Positions 47,277 to 56,448 of a stretch of 64,000 nt of DNA are shown here, in pieces. The DNA is from Streptomyces griseorubiginosus. Its GTDB lineage: Bacteria; Actinomycetota; Actinomycetes; Streptomycetales; Streptomycetaceae. The notes under the pieces were generated by a model. The model was not told the origin of the DNA. It saw only the letters and a list, made by a program, of their open reading frames with translations, and made no database searches. The DNA is taken from positions 237,304 through 301,303 of the forward strand of contig NZ_KQ948739.1 in the NCBI RefSeq assembly GCF_001514195.1. The letters run 5' to 3'. Position 1 is the stretch's first letter, and each line of letters opens with the position of its first letter. A program made the position numbers and the translations under genes.

Positions 47277-50200
47277 CCTTCAACACCCTCCTCGTCGCCA
47301 ACCGCGGCGAGATAGCCGTCCGCATCATCCGCACCGCCCGCCAACTCGGCCTGAGAACCGTCGCGGTGTACTCCGACGCCGACCGCTCCGCCCCCCACGT
47401 CCGCCTCGCCGACACCGCCGTACGCCTGGGCCCGGCCCCCGCGAAGGAGTCGTACCTCGACGCCGACCTCGTCCTGAAGGCGGCCAAGGACTCGGGCGCG
47501 GGTGCCGTCCACCCCGGCTACGGATTCCTGTCCGAGGACGCCGAGTTCGCGCGCCGGTGCGAAGCGGCGGGGATCGTGTTCGTCGGCCCCACGCCCCGGC
47601 AACTGGAGCTGTTCGGAGCCAAGCACACCGCACGGGCGGCGGCACAGGCCGCGGGAGTGCCGCTGGCGCCGGGCACGGACCTGCTGCCGTCGGTCGAGGA
47701 CGCCCTGGAGGCGGCGGAGACCATCGGCTACCCCGTGATGCTCAAGGCCACCGGCGGGGGCGGCGGCATCGGCATGTCGGCCTGCCACTCCGCCGCCGAA
47801 CTGACCGACGCCTGGGACCGGGTGCAGCGCGTCGCCGCGGCCTCCTTCTCCTCCGCCGGGGTCTTCCTGGAGCGGCTCGTCGAGCGGGCCCGCCATGTCG
47901 AGGTGCAGGTCTTCGGCGACGGCGAGGGCACGGTCGTCACCTTCGGCGACCGCGACTGCTCCCTCCAGCGCCGCAACCAGAAGGTCCTGGAGGAGGCACC
48001 GGCCCCTGACCTGCCCGGCCACGTCCGCACACAACTCGCCTCCAGCGCACGCGACTTGTGCGCCTCGGTCGGCTACCGCTCCGCGGGCACCGTCGAGTTC
48101 GTGTACGACGCGGCCCGCGAGGAGGCCTACTTCCTGGAGGTCAACACCCGCCTCCAGGTCGAGCATCCGGTCACCGAGGAGATCTACGGCGTCGACCTGG
48201 TCGCGTGGATGCTCCGGCTGGCCCGCGGCGAGCGGGACGTGGTGCGCGAACCCGGCTCCCCGCGCGGTCACGCCGTCGAGGCCCGCCTCTACGCCGAGGA
48301 CCCCTCGCGCGAACACCGGCCCAGCGCGGGCCTGTTGACGCGGGTCGAGTTCCCCACCGGGGTCCGCGTCGACGGCTGGGTGGAGACCGGCACCGAGGTG
48401 ACGACGTCGTACGACCCGATGCTCGCGAAGATCATCGCCTACGGCCCCGACCGCGCCCACGCGCTGCGCAGGCTGGACGAGGCGCTGGCCCGCACCCGCG
48501 TCGACGGCATCGAGACCAACCTGGGCCTGGTCCGGGCGGCTCTGTCGGACAGCGCGTTCCAGGCCGCGGCCCACTCTACGGCGACCCTGGCCCGCGTGAC
48601 CGACCCGACCCCGCGCATCGAGGTCGTGACCGCCGGCACCCTCACCACGGTCCAGGACTGGCCGGGCCGTACCGGCTACTGGCAGGTCGGCGTGCCGCCG
48701 AGCGGCCCCATGGACGACCGCTCCTTCCGGCTCGGCAACCTGGCGCTCGGCAACCCGGAAGGCGCCCCCGGACTCGAATGCACCTTGCAGGGGCCGGCGT
48801 TGCGGTTCACCCGCCCCACGACCGTCTGTGTGACGGGCGCCCCGGCCCCGGTCACCGTGGACGGCACCCCGGTCGCACAGTGGGAGCCGGTCCGGGTGCC
48901 GGCGGGCGGCACCCTGGAGGTGGGCGCACCGGCCGAGCACGGCCTGCGCACCTACGTCCTCCTCGCCGGCGGGCTCGACATCCCCGCCTTCCTCGGCAGC
49001 GCGAGCACCTTCACCCTGGGCCGCTTCGGCGGCCACGGCGGACGGGCCCTGCGCACGGGAGACGTACTGCACGGCGGCATCGACAGCACGGGCACGCCCC
49101 AGGCAACGGGCACGCCCCGGACGGCGGGCACGCCCCAGGCAACGGGCACGCCCCCGACGGTGGGCACGCCCCGCACGCCGGGCACCGACGCGGCCGTGGC
49201 CACCACCCCGGCCCTCGACCGCCCCTCCTACACCTCCACCTGGCGCATCGCCGCCGTCGAAGGACCCCACGCCGCACCGGAGTTCTTCACCGAGTACGAC
49301 ATCCGCGACTTCTACGCCGCCGACTGGAAGGTCCACTTCAACTCGGCCCGCACCGGCGTCCGCCTGGTCGGCCCCAAACCCCGCTGGGCCCGCACCGACG
49401 GCGGCGAGGCGGGCCTGCACCCGTCCAACATCCACGACACCCCCTACTCGGTCGGAGCGGTCGACTACACCGGTGACATGCCGGTCCTGCTCGGCCCCGA
49501 CGGCCCCTCCCTCGGCGGCTTCGTCTGCCCGGCGACCGTGCTCAGCACCGAGCGCTGGAAACTGGGCCAGCTGCGCCCGGGCGACACCGTGCGCTTCGTA
49601 CCCGTGAACACGGACGGAACGGAACGCCCGGTCATCGTGGACGGCGGCATCCTCGCCCGCGACGGCGATGTGACCTACCGCCGCAGCGGCGACGACAACC
49701 TGCTGGTCGAGTTCGGCCCCATGCAGCTGGACCTGGCCCTCCGCATGCGGGTCCATGCCCTGATGGAGGCGGTGGCCGAGCGCGGCCCGGACGGCATCAC
49801 CGACCTCACCCCCGGTATCCGCTCCCTCCAGATCCAGACGGACCCGGGCCGCGTCCCGCAAGAGCAACTCCTCACCTCTGTAAGGGAGATCACCGCCTCG
49901 CTCCCCCCGTCCGACCAACTGGTCGTGCCCTCCCGCACGGTCCACCTCCCCCTCTCCTGGGACGACCCCGCCACCCGCGAGGCGATCGCCCGCTACATGG
50001 CGGGCGTCCGCGACGACGCCCCCTGGTGCCCCTGGAACATCGAGTTCATCCGCCGCGTCAACGGCCTGGACTCGGTGGACGACGTGTACCGCACGGTCTT
50101 CGACGCCGAGTACCTCGTCCTGGGCCTGGGAGACGTCTACCTGGGTGCCCCCGTGGCCACCCCCCTCGACCCGCGCCACCGCCTGGTGACCACGAAGTAC

Positions 50201-50890
50201 AACCCGGCCCGCACCTGGACCGCCGAGAACTCGGTCGGCATCGGCGGCGCGTATCTCTGCGTCTACGGCATGGAGGGCCCCGGCGGCTACCAGTTCGTGG
50301 GCCGGACGACCCAGGTGTGGTCGCCCTGGCAGCAGCGCGGCGCCTTCGAGCCGGGCTCGCCCTGGCTGCTGCGCTTCTTCGACCGGATCAAGTGGTACCC
50401 GGTGGAGGCGGACGAACTCCTGGAGCTGCGCGCCGACATCACGTCCGGACGCTTCGTGCCCCGCATCGAGGACGGCACCTTCTCGCTCGCCGAGTACCAG
50501 GCCTTCCTGGCGGAACACGCGCAGTCCATCGGGGAGTTCAGGACCCGTCAGCAGGCGGCCTTCGGCGCCGAGCGGGACGCGTGGGAGGCGGCGGGCGAGT
50601 TCGCCCGGGCCGAGTCGGCCGCCGTACCCGCGGCCGCTCCCGCCGACATCGCCGTGCCTGCGGGAGGCCGTCTGATCGAGGCCGAGTTCGCGGCCTCCGT
50701 ATGGCAGTTGAACGTCGAGCCGGGGGACGAGGTGACGGCCGGGCAGCCGCTCCTCGCCCTGGAGGCGATGAAGATGGAGTCCAGGGTGCACGCGCCGGCC
50801 GACGGCGTGGTCACGGAGATCCTGGCCAGGCCGGGCGACCAGGTGGAGGCGGGGACGGCACTGCTCGTCCTGGCCCCGCCCGCACAGTGA
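47273..50890 (+). CDS. uca: Biotin-dependent urea/guanidine carboxylase
   Basis: 1205 residues, ATG 47273 overlapping the previous stop (ATGA). Biotin carboxylase domain at 1-450 (TLLVANRGEIAVRI, the ATP-grasp glycine loop KATGGGGGIGMS, EVNTRLQVEHPVTEE). The carboxyltransferase half follows, made of KipA/KipI-like (AHS2/AHS1) domains (TVQDWPGRTGYWQVGVPPSGPMDDRSF; GDVYLGAPVATPLDPRHRL, NPARTWTAENSVGIGG). The biotin carrier is C-terminal with EAMKMES, Lys1167. It carboxylates urea to allophanate or guanidine to carboxyguanidine at the cost of ATP. The two DUF1989 partners favour guanidine. An 18-bp repeat has expanded a linker near residue 605-635. Confidence 0.92.
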   Translation: MTFNTLLVANRGEIAVRIIRTARQLGLRTVAVYSDADRSAPHVRLADTAVRLGPAPAKESYLDADLVLKAAKDSGAGAVHPGYGFLSEDAEFARRCEAAGIVFVGPTPRQLELFGAKHTARAAAQAAGVPLAPGTDLLPSVEDALEAAETIGYPVMLKATGGGGGIGMSACHSAAELTDAWDRVQRVAAASFSSAGVFLERLVERARHVEVQVFGDGEGTVVTFGDRDCSLQRRNQKVLEEAPAPDLPGHVRTQLASSARDLCASVGYRSAGTVEFVYDAAREEAYFLEVNTRLQVEHPVTEEIYGVDLVAWMLRLARGERDVVREPGSPRGHAVEARLYAEDPSREHRPSAGLLTRVEFPTGVRVDGWVETGTEVTTSYDPMLAKIIAYGPDRAHALRRLDEALARTRVDGIETNLGLVRAALSDSAFQAAAHSTATLARVTDPTPRIEVVTAGTLTTVQDWPGRTGYWQVGVPPSGPMDDRSFRLGNLALGNPEGAPGLECTLQGPALRFTRPTTVCVTGAPAPVTVDGTPVAQWEPVRVPAGGTLEVGAPAEHGLRTYVLLAGGLDIPAFLGSASTFTLGRFGGHGGRALRTGDVLHGGIDSTGTPQATGTPRTAGTPQATGTPPTVGTPRTPGTDAAVATTPALDRPSYTSTWRIAAVEGPHAAPEFFTEYDIRDFYAADWKVHFNSARTGVRLVGPKPRWARTDGGEAGLHPSNIHDTPYSVGAVDYTGDMPVLLGPDGPSLGGFVCPATVLSTERWKLGQLRPGDTVRFVPVNTDGTERPVIVDGGILARDGDVTYRRSGDDNLLVEFGPMQLDLALRMRVHALMEAVAERGPDGITDLTPGIRSLQIQTDPGRVPQEQLLTSVREITASLPPSDQLVVPSRTVHLPLSWDDPATREAIARYMAGVRDDAPWCPWNIEFIRRVNGLDSVDDVYRTVFDAEYLVLGLGDVYLGAPVATPLDPRHRLVTTKYNPARTWTAENSVGIGGAYLCVYGMEGPGGYQFVGRTTQVWSPWQQRGAFEPGSPWLLRFFDRIKWYPVEADELLELRADITSGRFVPRIEDGTFSLAEYQAFLAEHAQSIGEFRTRQQAAFGAERDAWEAAGEFARAESAAVPAAAPADIAVPAGGRLIEAEFAASVWQLNVEPGDEVTAGQPLLALEAMKMESRVHAPADGVVTEILARPGDQVEAGTALLVLAPPAQ
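49088..49177 (+). repeat. Five 18-bp coding repeats inside the carboxylase
   Basis: Units of ACGGGCACGCCCCAGGCA type encode (T/A/V)GTP(Q/R/P)(A/T). They sit in a loop between structured parts of the AHS2 domain (about residues 605-635). Confidence 0.9.
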
Positions 50891-50904
50891 AAGAGGAGCG
50901 CACC

Positions 50905-52551
50905 ATGTCCACCACCATCACCCGGGTACGGGCCGCCTACGACCGAGTCGAGGCCGTGGACCGCCCCGAGATCTGGATCGACCTGCGCCCGCGGGAGGAG
51001 GTCGAACGGGAGGCCGCGGCGATCGACGAACGACTCGCGCAGGGCGAGCAACTGCCGCTCGCGGGCCGCCTGTTCGCCGCCAAGGGCAACATCGACGTGG
51101 CCGGGCTGCCCACGACGGCGGGCTGTCCGTCGTACGCCTACCACCCCGAGGCCGATGCCCCGGTGGTCGCCGCCCTGCGCGCGGCGGGCGCGCTCGTGCT
51201 CGGCACCACGAACCTGGACCAGTTCGCGACGGGCCTGGTCGGCACCCGCTCCCCGTACGGCGCGGTCCGCAACGCCCACGACCCGTCGCGGATCAGCGGA
51301 GGCTCCAGCTCCGGCTCGGCGGTCGCCGTGGCCCTGGGCATCGTGGACTTCGCCCTCGGCACCGACACCGCGGGCTCGGGCCGGGTCCCGGCCGCCTTCA
51401 ACGGCATCGTGGGGCTCAAGCCGACCCGGGGCCTGGTCCCCACCACCGGTGTCGTCCCGGCCTGCGCCTCGATCGACTGCGTGACGGTCTTCGCCCGCAC
51501 CCTCCCGGAGGCCGAACAGGCCCTCGCGCACATGACGACGGGCACCGCCCCGTCCCTCCCCGGCCGCCGCCCCGGCCCCTGGCGGATCGCGGTCCCCCCG
51601 CGTGAGCAGCTCGGCGAACTGGACGAGGGCTGGGCACAGGCGTACGAGGAGGCGGTGGCCCAGCTCAGCACGGCAGGCGACGTGATCCGCGAACTCGACC
51701 TCACGCCCTTCACCGAGGCCGCGGCGATGCTCTACGAGGGAGCGTTCGTCGCCGAGCGCTACACAGCGGTGGGCGCGTTTATCGACAAGGCGACAGAGGC
51801 GAACGACGACTCCCTGGACCCGACGGTCGCCGCCATCATCACCCGGGCCCGCGATCTCCCGGCCCACCAGCTCTACGCCGACATGGACAGACTGGCCGCC
51901 CTGCGGAACAGGGCGCTGACGGAACTGTCGGACGCGGACGCCCTGCTCCTGCCCACGGCGCCCGGCCATCCCACCCTCGCCGAGGTGGCCGCGGACCCGC
52001 TGGGCGCCAACGCGCGCCTGGGCCGTTTCACCAACTCCACGAACCTGTTCGACCTCGCCGCGGTCGCGGCCCCGGCGGGCGAGGTGAACGGCCTCCCCTT
52101 CGGTGTGATGCTGATCGGCCCGGCCCACACGGACGAACGCCTGGCGAGGATCGCGACCCTGCTCCAGCCGGAGACCCGGCTGGCGGTGGTCGGCGCCCAC
52201 CTGACGGGCCAGCCCCTGAACCCCCAACTCCTGTCCCTGGGCGCCCGCTACGACCGCACGACGACCACGGCCCCGGTCTACCGCCTGCACGCCCTGCGCA
52301 CGGACCCCCCGAAGCCGGGGTTGGTGCACGTGGGCGAGGGCGGCGCGCAGATCGAGACGGAGATCTGGCGCCTCCCGGCGGAGGGCCTGGGCCGCCTCCT
52401 GACGGCACTCCCCCGCCCGATGACGCTGGGCAGCGTGGATTTGGCGGACGGAAGCAGGCTCCCGGGCTTCCTGTGCGAACCGGCCGCACTGGAGGACGCC
52501 GAGGACATCACGCGGTACGGCAGCTGGCGCTCATATCGCAGCAAGGAGTAG
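50905..52551 (+). CDS. atzF: Allophanate hydrolase
   Basis: 548 residues from ATG 50905 with GAGGAGCG upstream. Amidase-signature fold with the Ser-cisSer-Lys triad visible: Lys in GRLFAAKGNID, GGSSSGSAVAVALG for the two serines, and TDTAGSGRVPAAF downstream. The C-terminal about 130 residues form the extra allophanate hydrolase domain (VYRLHALRTDPPKPGLVHV, IETEIWRLP, GFLCEPAALEDAEDIT). It splits allophanate into ammonia and carbon dioxide and is the last step of the operon. It ends 9 bp before dispersed repeat copy 3. Confidence 0.93.
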   Translation: MSTTITRVRAAYDRVEAVDRPEIWIDLRPREEVEREAAAIDERLAQGEQLPLAGRLFAAKGNIDVAGLPTTAGCPSYAYHPEADAPVVAALRAAGALVLGTTNLDQFATGLVGTRSPYGAVRNAHDPSRISGGSSSGSAVAVALGIVDFALGTDTAGSGRVPAAFNGIVGLKPTRGLVPTTGVVPACASIDCVTVFARTLPEAEQALAHMTTGTAPSLPGRRPGPWRIAVPPREQLGELDEGWAQAYEEAVAQLSTAGDVIRELDLTPFTEAAAMLYEGAFVAERYTAVGAFIDKATEANDDSLDPTVAAIITRARDLPAHQLYADMDRLAALRNRALTELSDADALLLPTAPGHPTLAEVAADPLGANARLGRFTNSTNLFDLAAVAAPAGEVNGLPFGVMLIGPAHTDERLARIATLLQPETRLAVVGAHLTGQPLNPQLLSLGARYDRTTTTAPVYRLHALRTDPPKPGLVHVGEGGAQIETEIWRLPAEGLGRLLTALPRPMTLGSVDLADGSRLPGFLCEPAALEDAEDITRYGSWRSYRSKE

Positions 52552-52560
52552 AGCAACCAA

Positions 52561-52612
52561 CCTAGGGGCGCGGGGAACTGCGCGACCAGCCACAGCGAAC
52601 CCGCACCCGCCC
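52561..52612 (+). repeat. Dispersed streptomycete intergenic repeat, copy 3
   Basis: CCTA then the core GGGGCGCGGGGAACTGCGCG (52565-52584) and ACCAGCCACAGCGAACCCGC. It lies between the convergent allophanate hydrolase and helicase genes. Confidence 0.85.
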
Positions 52613-52621
52613 ACCGATCCG

Positions 52622-55441
52622 TCACCCCACCGACGAGTACGCCACAACCCCCCGCAGCAACAGATCAACAGCCTTGCGCGCATTCTTCGCGACGGAGGAC
52701 GACCCCTCGCCCCCGGACACAGGCGCCGCCGCCGAGATCTGCCCCAGCACATCGATCACCTGCTTGCACCACCGCACGAAGTCCCCGGCCGGCATCTCCG
52801 CCTCCCGCAGCACCTCGTCGAGCCCCTTCCCGGAAGCCCACATGTACGCGGACCAGGCGAACCCGAGATCGGGCTCCCGCTGCCCGACCCCCTCGGTCTG
52901 GTTGATGCGGAAGTCCTCCTCCAGGGCGTCGAGGCGCCCCCAGATCCGCACCATCTCGCCGAGCGCGGCCTTGGCCTTCCCGGACGGCAGTTTGGGCGCC
53001 ATCGCGTCGTCGCCGACCCGCGACTCGTACACCAGCGCCGAGACGCACGCGGCGAGTTCGGCGGGGCCGAGCCCCTCCCAGACCCCTTCGCGCAGACACT
53101 CACTGGCGAGCAGGTCGAGTTCGCCGTACAGCCGGGCCAGCCGCTTGCCGTGCTCGGTGACCTCGTCGGCGCGCAGGTAGTCCAGCTCGGTCAGCAGGGC
53201 CACGATCCGGTCGAAGGTGCGGGCGATGGTGTTGGTGCGGCCCTCGATCCGCCGCTCCAGCTGGGTGGTGTCCCGCAGCAGCCGGTGGTAGCGCTCGGCC
53301 CAACGGGCGTGGTCCTCCCGGTCGTTGCACCCGTGGCAGGGGTGGGCCCGGATCGCGGTGCGCAGCCGGGCGATCTCGCGGTCGTCGGCGGCCTGGGACC
53401 GCTTCTTGCGGGCCCGCTCCGGTGGAATGTGCCCGGCCTTGCTGCGCAGCGCGGAGGCGAGGTCCCGACGGGACTGCGGTGAGCGCGGGTTGAAGGTCTT
53501 CGGGATCCGCATCCGCTCCAACGCCTCGACGGGCACCGGGAAGTCCATCGACGCGAGCCGCTTGACCTGCCGTTCGGCGGTGAGCACCAGCGGCCGCGGG
53601 CCGTCGTGCTGCTCGAAGCCGCGGTGGCCGTTGGACCGCCCGGCGGGCAGCCCCGGGTCGAGGACCAGGGCGAGACCGGCGTACTTGCCCGTCGGCACAT
53701 GGATGACGTCACCCGGCTTGAGCTTCTCCAGCGCCACGGCCGCCTCGGCCCGCCGCTCGCTCGCTCCCTGCCGGGCCAGCTCGGTCTCCCGGTCCTTCAG
53801 CTCCCGCCGCAGCCGCGCGTACTCCTCGAAGTCGCCGAGGTGGCAGGTCATGGAGGCCTTGTAGCCGTCCAGGCCCTCCTCGTTGCGCTGCACCTGCCGG
53901 GAGATCCCGACGACCGACTTGTCGGCCTGGAACTGCGCGAAGGAGGTCTCCAGGAGCTCACGCGAGCGGTGCCGCCCGAACTGCTCCACGAGGTTGACCG
54001 CCATGTTGTACGACGGCTTGAAGCTGGACCGCAGCGGGTACGTGCGCGTGCCCGCCAGGCCCGCGAGGTGCTCGGGGCTGCTGCCGCGCTGCCACAGCAC
54101 CACCGCGTGGCCCTCGACGTCGATGCCGCGCCGCCCCGCACGTCCCGTCAGCTGGGTGTACTCGCCGGGCGTGATGTCGGCGTGCTGCTCGCCGTTCCAC
54201 TTGACGAGCTTCTCCAGGACCACCGACCGGGCGGGCATGTTGATGCCCAGGGCGAGGGTCTCGGTCGCGAACACGGCCTTGACCAGTCCGCGGACGAACA
54301 GTTCCTCGACGACCTCCTTGAAGGTCGGCAGCATGCCCGCGTGGTGGGCCGCGATACCGCGCTCCAGGCCCTCCAGCCATTCGTAGTAGCCGAGGACGTG
54401 GAGGTCCTCGGTGGGGATCGACGCGGTGCGCTCCTCGACGAGCGCGCGCACCTTCGCGCGCGCCTCGTCGTCGTTCAGCCGCAGGCCGGCGTACAGGCAC
54501 TGCTGCACGGCCGCCTCGCAGGCGGCGCGGCTGAAGATGAAGGTGATGGCGGGCAGCAGGCCCTCGGCGTCGAGCCGCTCGATGACCTCGGGCCGGCTCG
54601 GTGTCCACACCCTGGAGCGCTGGCGGCGCTCGCGCTCCCGGTCGGCCTCGCGCATGGCACGGCCGCGTCTGCGGTCCTGGTACGACGGCCGCTGGGCCTC
54701 CATCCGGGCCAGCCGGACGAGGTCGGGGTTGACGGCCTTCTTGCTGCCCTCGCCCTCCTCGAACAGGTCGTACATCCGGCGGCCGGCGAGGACGTGCTGG
54801 AACAGCGGCACGGGCCGGTGCTCGGAGACGATCACCTGGGTGTCACCGCGGACGGTGTCGAGCCAGTCGCCGAACTCCTCGGCGTTGGACACGGTCGCCG
54901 ACAGCGACACCAGGGTCACCGACTCGGGGAGGTGGATGATCACCTCTTCCCACACGGCGCCCCGGAAGCGGTCGGAGAGGTAGTGCACCTCGTCCATGAC
55001 CACGTAGCCGAGACCGAGGAGGGTCTGCGAGCCCGCGTACAGCATGTTCCGCAGCACCTCGGTGGTCATCACGACCACGGGGGCGTCGGAGTTGACGCTG
55101 TTGTCGCCGGTGAGCAGGCCGACCTTGTCGGCGCCGTAACGGCGGCTGAGGTCCGCGTACTTCTGGTTGGACAGCGCCTTGATGGGGGTGGTGTAGAAGC
55201 ACTTCTTGCCCTGTTTCAGGGCGAGGTGGACGGCGAACTCGCCGACGATCGTCTTGCCGGAGCCGGTGGGGGCGGCCACCAGCACGCCCTTGCCGGCCTC
55301 GAGAGCCTTGCAGGCCTCGATCTGGAAGGGGTCGAGACCGAAGTCGTACATCTCGCGGAAGCCCGCGAGCGCGGTGGCCTGCTCGGCTGCCCGCAGGCGG
55401 GCTGCCGCGTACCGCTCGGCCGGTGAGAGGTCCTCTGTCAT
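52622..55441 (-). CDS. Ski2/Mtr4-like DExH RNA helicase (HelY family)
   Basis: 939 residues from ATG 55441 (MTEDLSPAERYAA). RecA-like helicase motifs: Walker A APTGSGKT, motif II VMDEVHYL, motif III SLSATVSN, and the C-terminal helicase motif TGRAGRRGIDVEG. A C-terminal helical (DSHCT-like) domain covers about 740-930, and a WH/SK-like region comes before it. HelY-type proteins are the actinobacterial relatives of Ski2/Mtr4 and remodel RNA in decay or processing. Matches the position of SCO1631 by synteny (recalled). The next gene upstream, a diacylglycerol kinase-like gene, is 85 bp away. Confidence 0.92.
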   Translation of the reverse strand: MTEDLSPAERYAAARLRAAEQATALAGFREMYDFGLDPFQIEACKALEAGKGVLVAAPTGSGKTIVGEFAVHLALKQGKKCFYTTPIKALSNQKYADLSRRYGADKVGLLTGDNSVNSDAPVVVMTTEVLRNMLYAGSQTLLGLGYVVMDEVHYLSDRFRGAVWEEVIIHLPESVTLVSLSATVSNAEEFGDWLDTVRGDTQVIVSEHRPVPLFQHVLAGRRMYDLFEEGEGSKKAVNPDLVRLARMEAQRPSYQDRRRGRAMREADRERERRQRSRVWTPSRPEVIERLDAEGLLPAITFIFSRAACEAAVQQCLYAGLRLNDDEARAKVRALVEERTASIPTEDLHVLGYYEWLEGLERGIAAHHAGMLPTFKEVVEELFVRGLVKAVFATETLALGINMPARSVVLEKLVKWNGEQHADITPGEYTQLTGRAGRRGIDVEGHAVVLWQRGSSPEHLAGLAGTRTYPLRSSFKPSYNMAVNLVEQFGRHRSRELLETSFAQFQADKSVVGISRQVQRNEEGLDGYKASMTCHLGDFEEYARLRRELKDRETELARQGASERRAEAAVALEKLKPGDVIHVPTGKYAGLALVLDPGLPAGRSNGHRGFEQHDGPRPLVLTAERQVKRLASMDFPVPVEALERMRIPKTFNPRSPQSRRDLASALRSKAGHIPPERARKKRSQAADDREIARLRTAIRAHPCHGCNDREDHARWAERYHRLLRDTTQLERRIEGRTNTIARTFDRIVALLTELDYLRADEVTEHGKRLARLYGELDLLASECLREGVWEGLGPAELAACVSALVYESRVGDDAMAPKLPSGKAKAALGEMVRIWGRLDALEEDFRINQTEGVGQREPDLGFAWSAYMWASGKGLDEVLREAEMPAGDFVRWCKQVIDVLGQISAAAPVSGGEGSSSVAKNARKAVDLLLRGVVAYSSVG

Positions 55442-55526
55442 CGTGCTTTCGAGCGTACCGGGCCCCACTGACAACAGGACGATCATTATCCGGATCGGAT
55501 CCCGTGAAACCTGCTCTTCACGCAGT

Positions 55527-56417
55527 TCACGGACCTATGACGGACACGGCCGCGCGGACGCACCGTGCGGTGAGCGGCAGCGGCCCGAGCGGTTCGCCGT
55601 CCGCGTACCCGGTCACGTCCGGTGCGGCGATCTCGACCTTGGCCGCCCGCACGACGCTGACCTTGGGATGCTCGACGTGGGTGCCGCGGTACACGCGCGG
55701 GAACACCCGCAGCAGGGTCGTACGGGTGCAGTCACCGACCACCGTGACGTCGAAGAGCCCGTCGGTGAGGTCGGCGCCCGGGCAGATCCGCATGCCGCCG
55801 CCGTACGAGGAGCCGTTGCCGACGGCCACCAGGGTCGCCTCGACCTCGCGCACCTCGCCGTCGTCGAGCGTGATCCGGTACGGGAGGGGCCGGAAGGCGG
55901 CGAGTTCGGCGAGCAGGGCGAGGTCGTACTTGAAGCGGCCGAGGGGCCATCTCATGCGGTTGCCGCGGTCGTTGACGCGGGAGTCCAGGCCGGAGGCGAG
56001 GACGGTGCCGAACCAGTGGTCGCCGACCTGGCCGAGGTCGATGTCGTTCAGGCGGCTGTCCTTGAGTGCCTCGGCGATCAGCCGGGCCGCGGCGGCGGGG
56101 TCGCGCACCGGCAGGCCGAGGGTGCGGGCGAGGTCGTTGCCGGTGCCGACGGCGATCAGGCCGAAGGGGGTGCGGGTGCCGGCGACGGCCTGGAGGGCGA
56201 GGTGGGCCATGCCGTCGCCGCCGACGGCGATGAGGGCTCCGGTGCCGTCCCGCACGGCGGCACGCGCGCGTGCGAGGGCGTCGGGGGCGTTCTCGCCGAG
56301 GACGGTCCGCACCGAGAAGCCGGCCGCCCGCAACGCGGAAGCGGCCGGCCGCGCCGCTCGGGCGCCCCGGCCGCGGCCCGCGGTGGGGTTGACGAAGAGG
56401 GTGATCTCGCAGGTCAC
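55527..56417 (-). CDS. Diacylglycerol kinase-catalytic-domain lipid kinase
   Basis: 296 residues from GTG 56417 with AAGGTC 6 nt upstream. DAGK fold: FVNPTAGRGRGARAA at the start, the nucleotide loop VGGDGMAHLALQ, and VGTGNDLARTLGLP. The C-terminal beta half has the GNGSSYGGGMRICPGADLTDGLFDV signature of the YegS/DgkB family. Likely phosphorylates diacylglycerol or a related lipid in phospholipid turnover. Lies 31 bp downstream of tatC and may be cotranscribed. Confidence 0.92.
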   Translation of the reverse strand: MTCEITLFVNPTAGRGRGARAARPAASALRAAGFSVRTVLGENAPDALARARAAVRDGTGALIAVGGDGMAHLALQAVAGTRTPFGLIAVGTGNDLARTLGLPVRDPAAAARLIAEALKDSRLNDIDLGQVGDHWFGTVLASGLDSRVNDRGNRMRWPLGRFKYDLALLAELAAFRPLPYRITLDDGEVREVEATLVAVGNGSSYGGGMRICPGADLTDGLFDVTVVGDCTRTTLLRVFPRVYRGTHVEHPKVSVVRAAKVEIAAPDVTGYADGEPLGPLPLTARCVRAAVSVIGP

Positions 56418-56448
56418 GGAAGTGACCTTATGAGCTGGGCCCCGGTCG

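Noticed and set aside
49088..49177. CRISPR or integron-type repeat
   Set aside because: Continuous 18-bp coding repeats without spacers.
46853..50791. Very long open frame (1312 codons) on the minus strand
   Set aside because: It is the antisense shadow of the carboxylase. Composition is Gly/Arg/Val/Ala-rich with no domain, and the plus strand has complete motifs.
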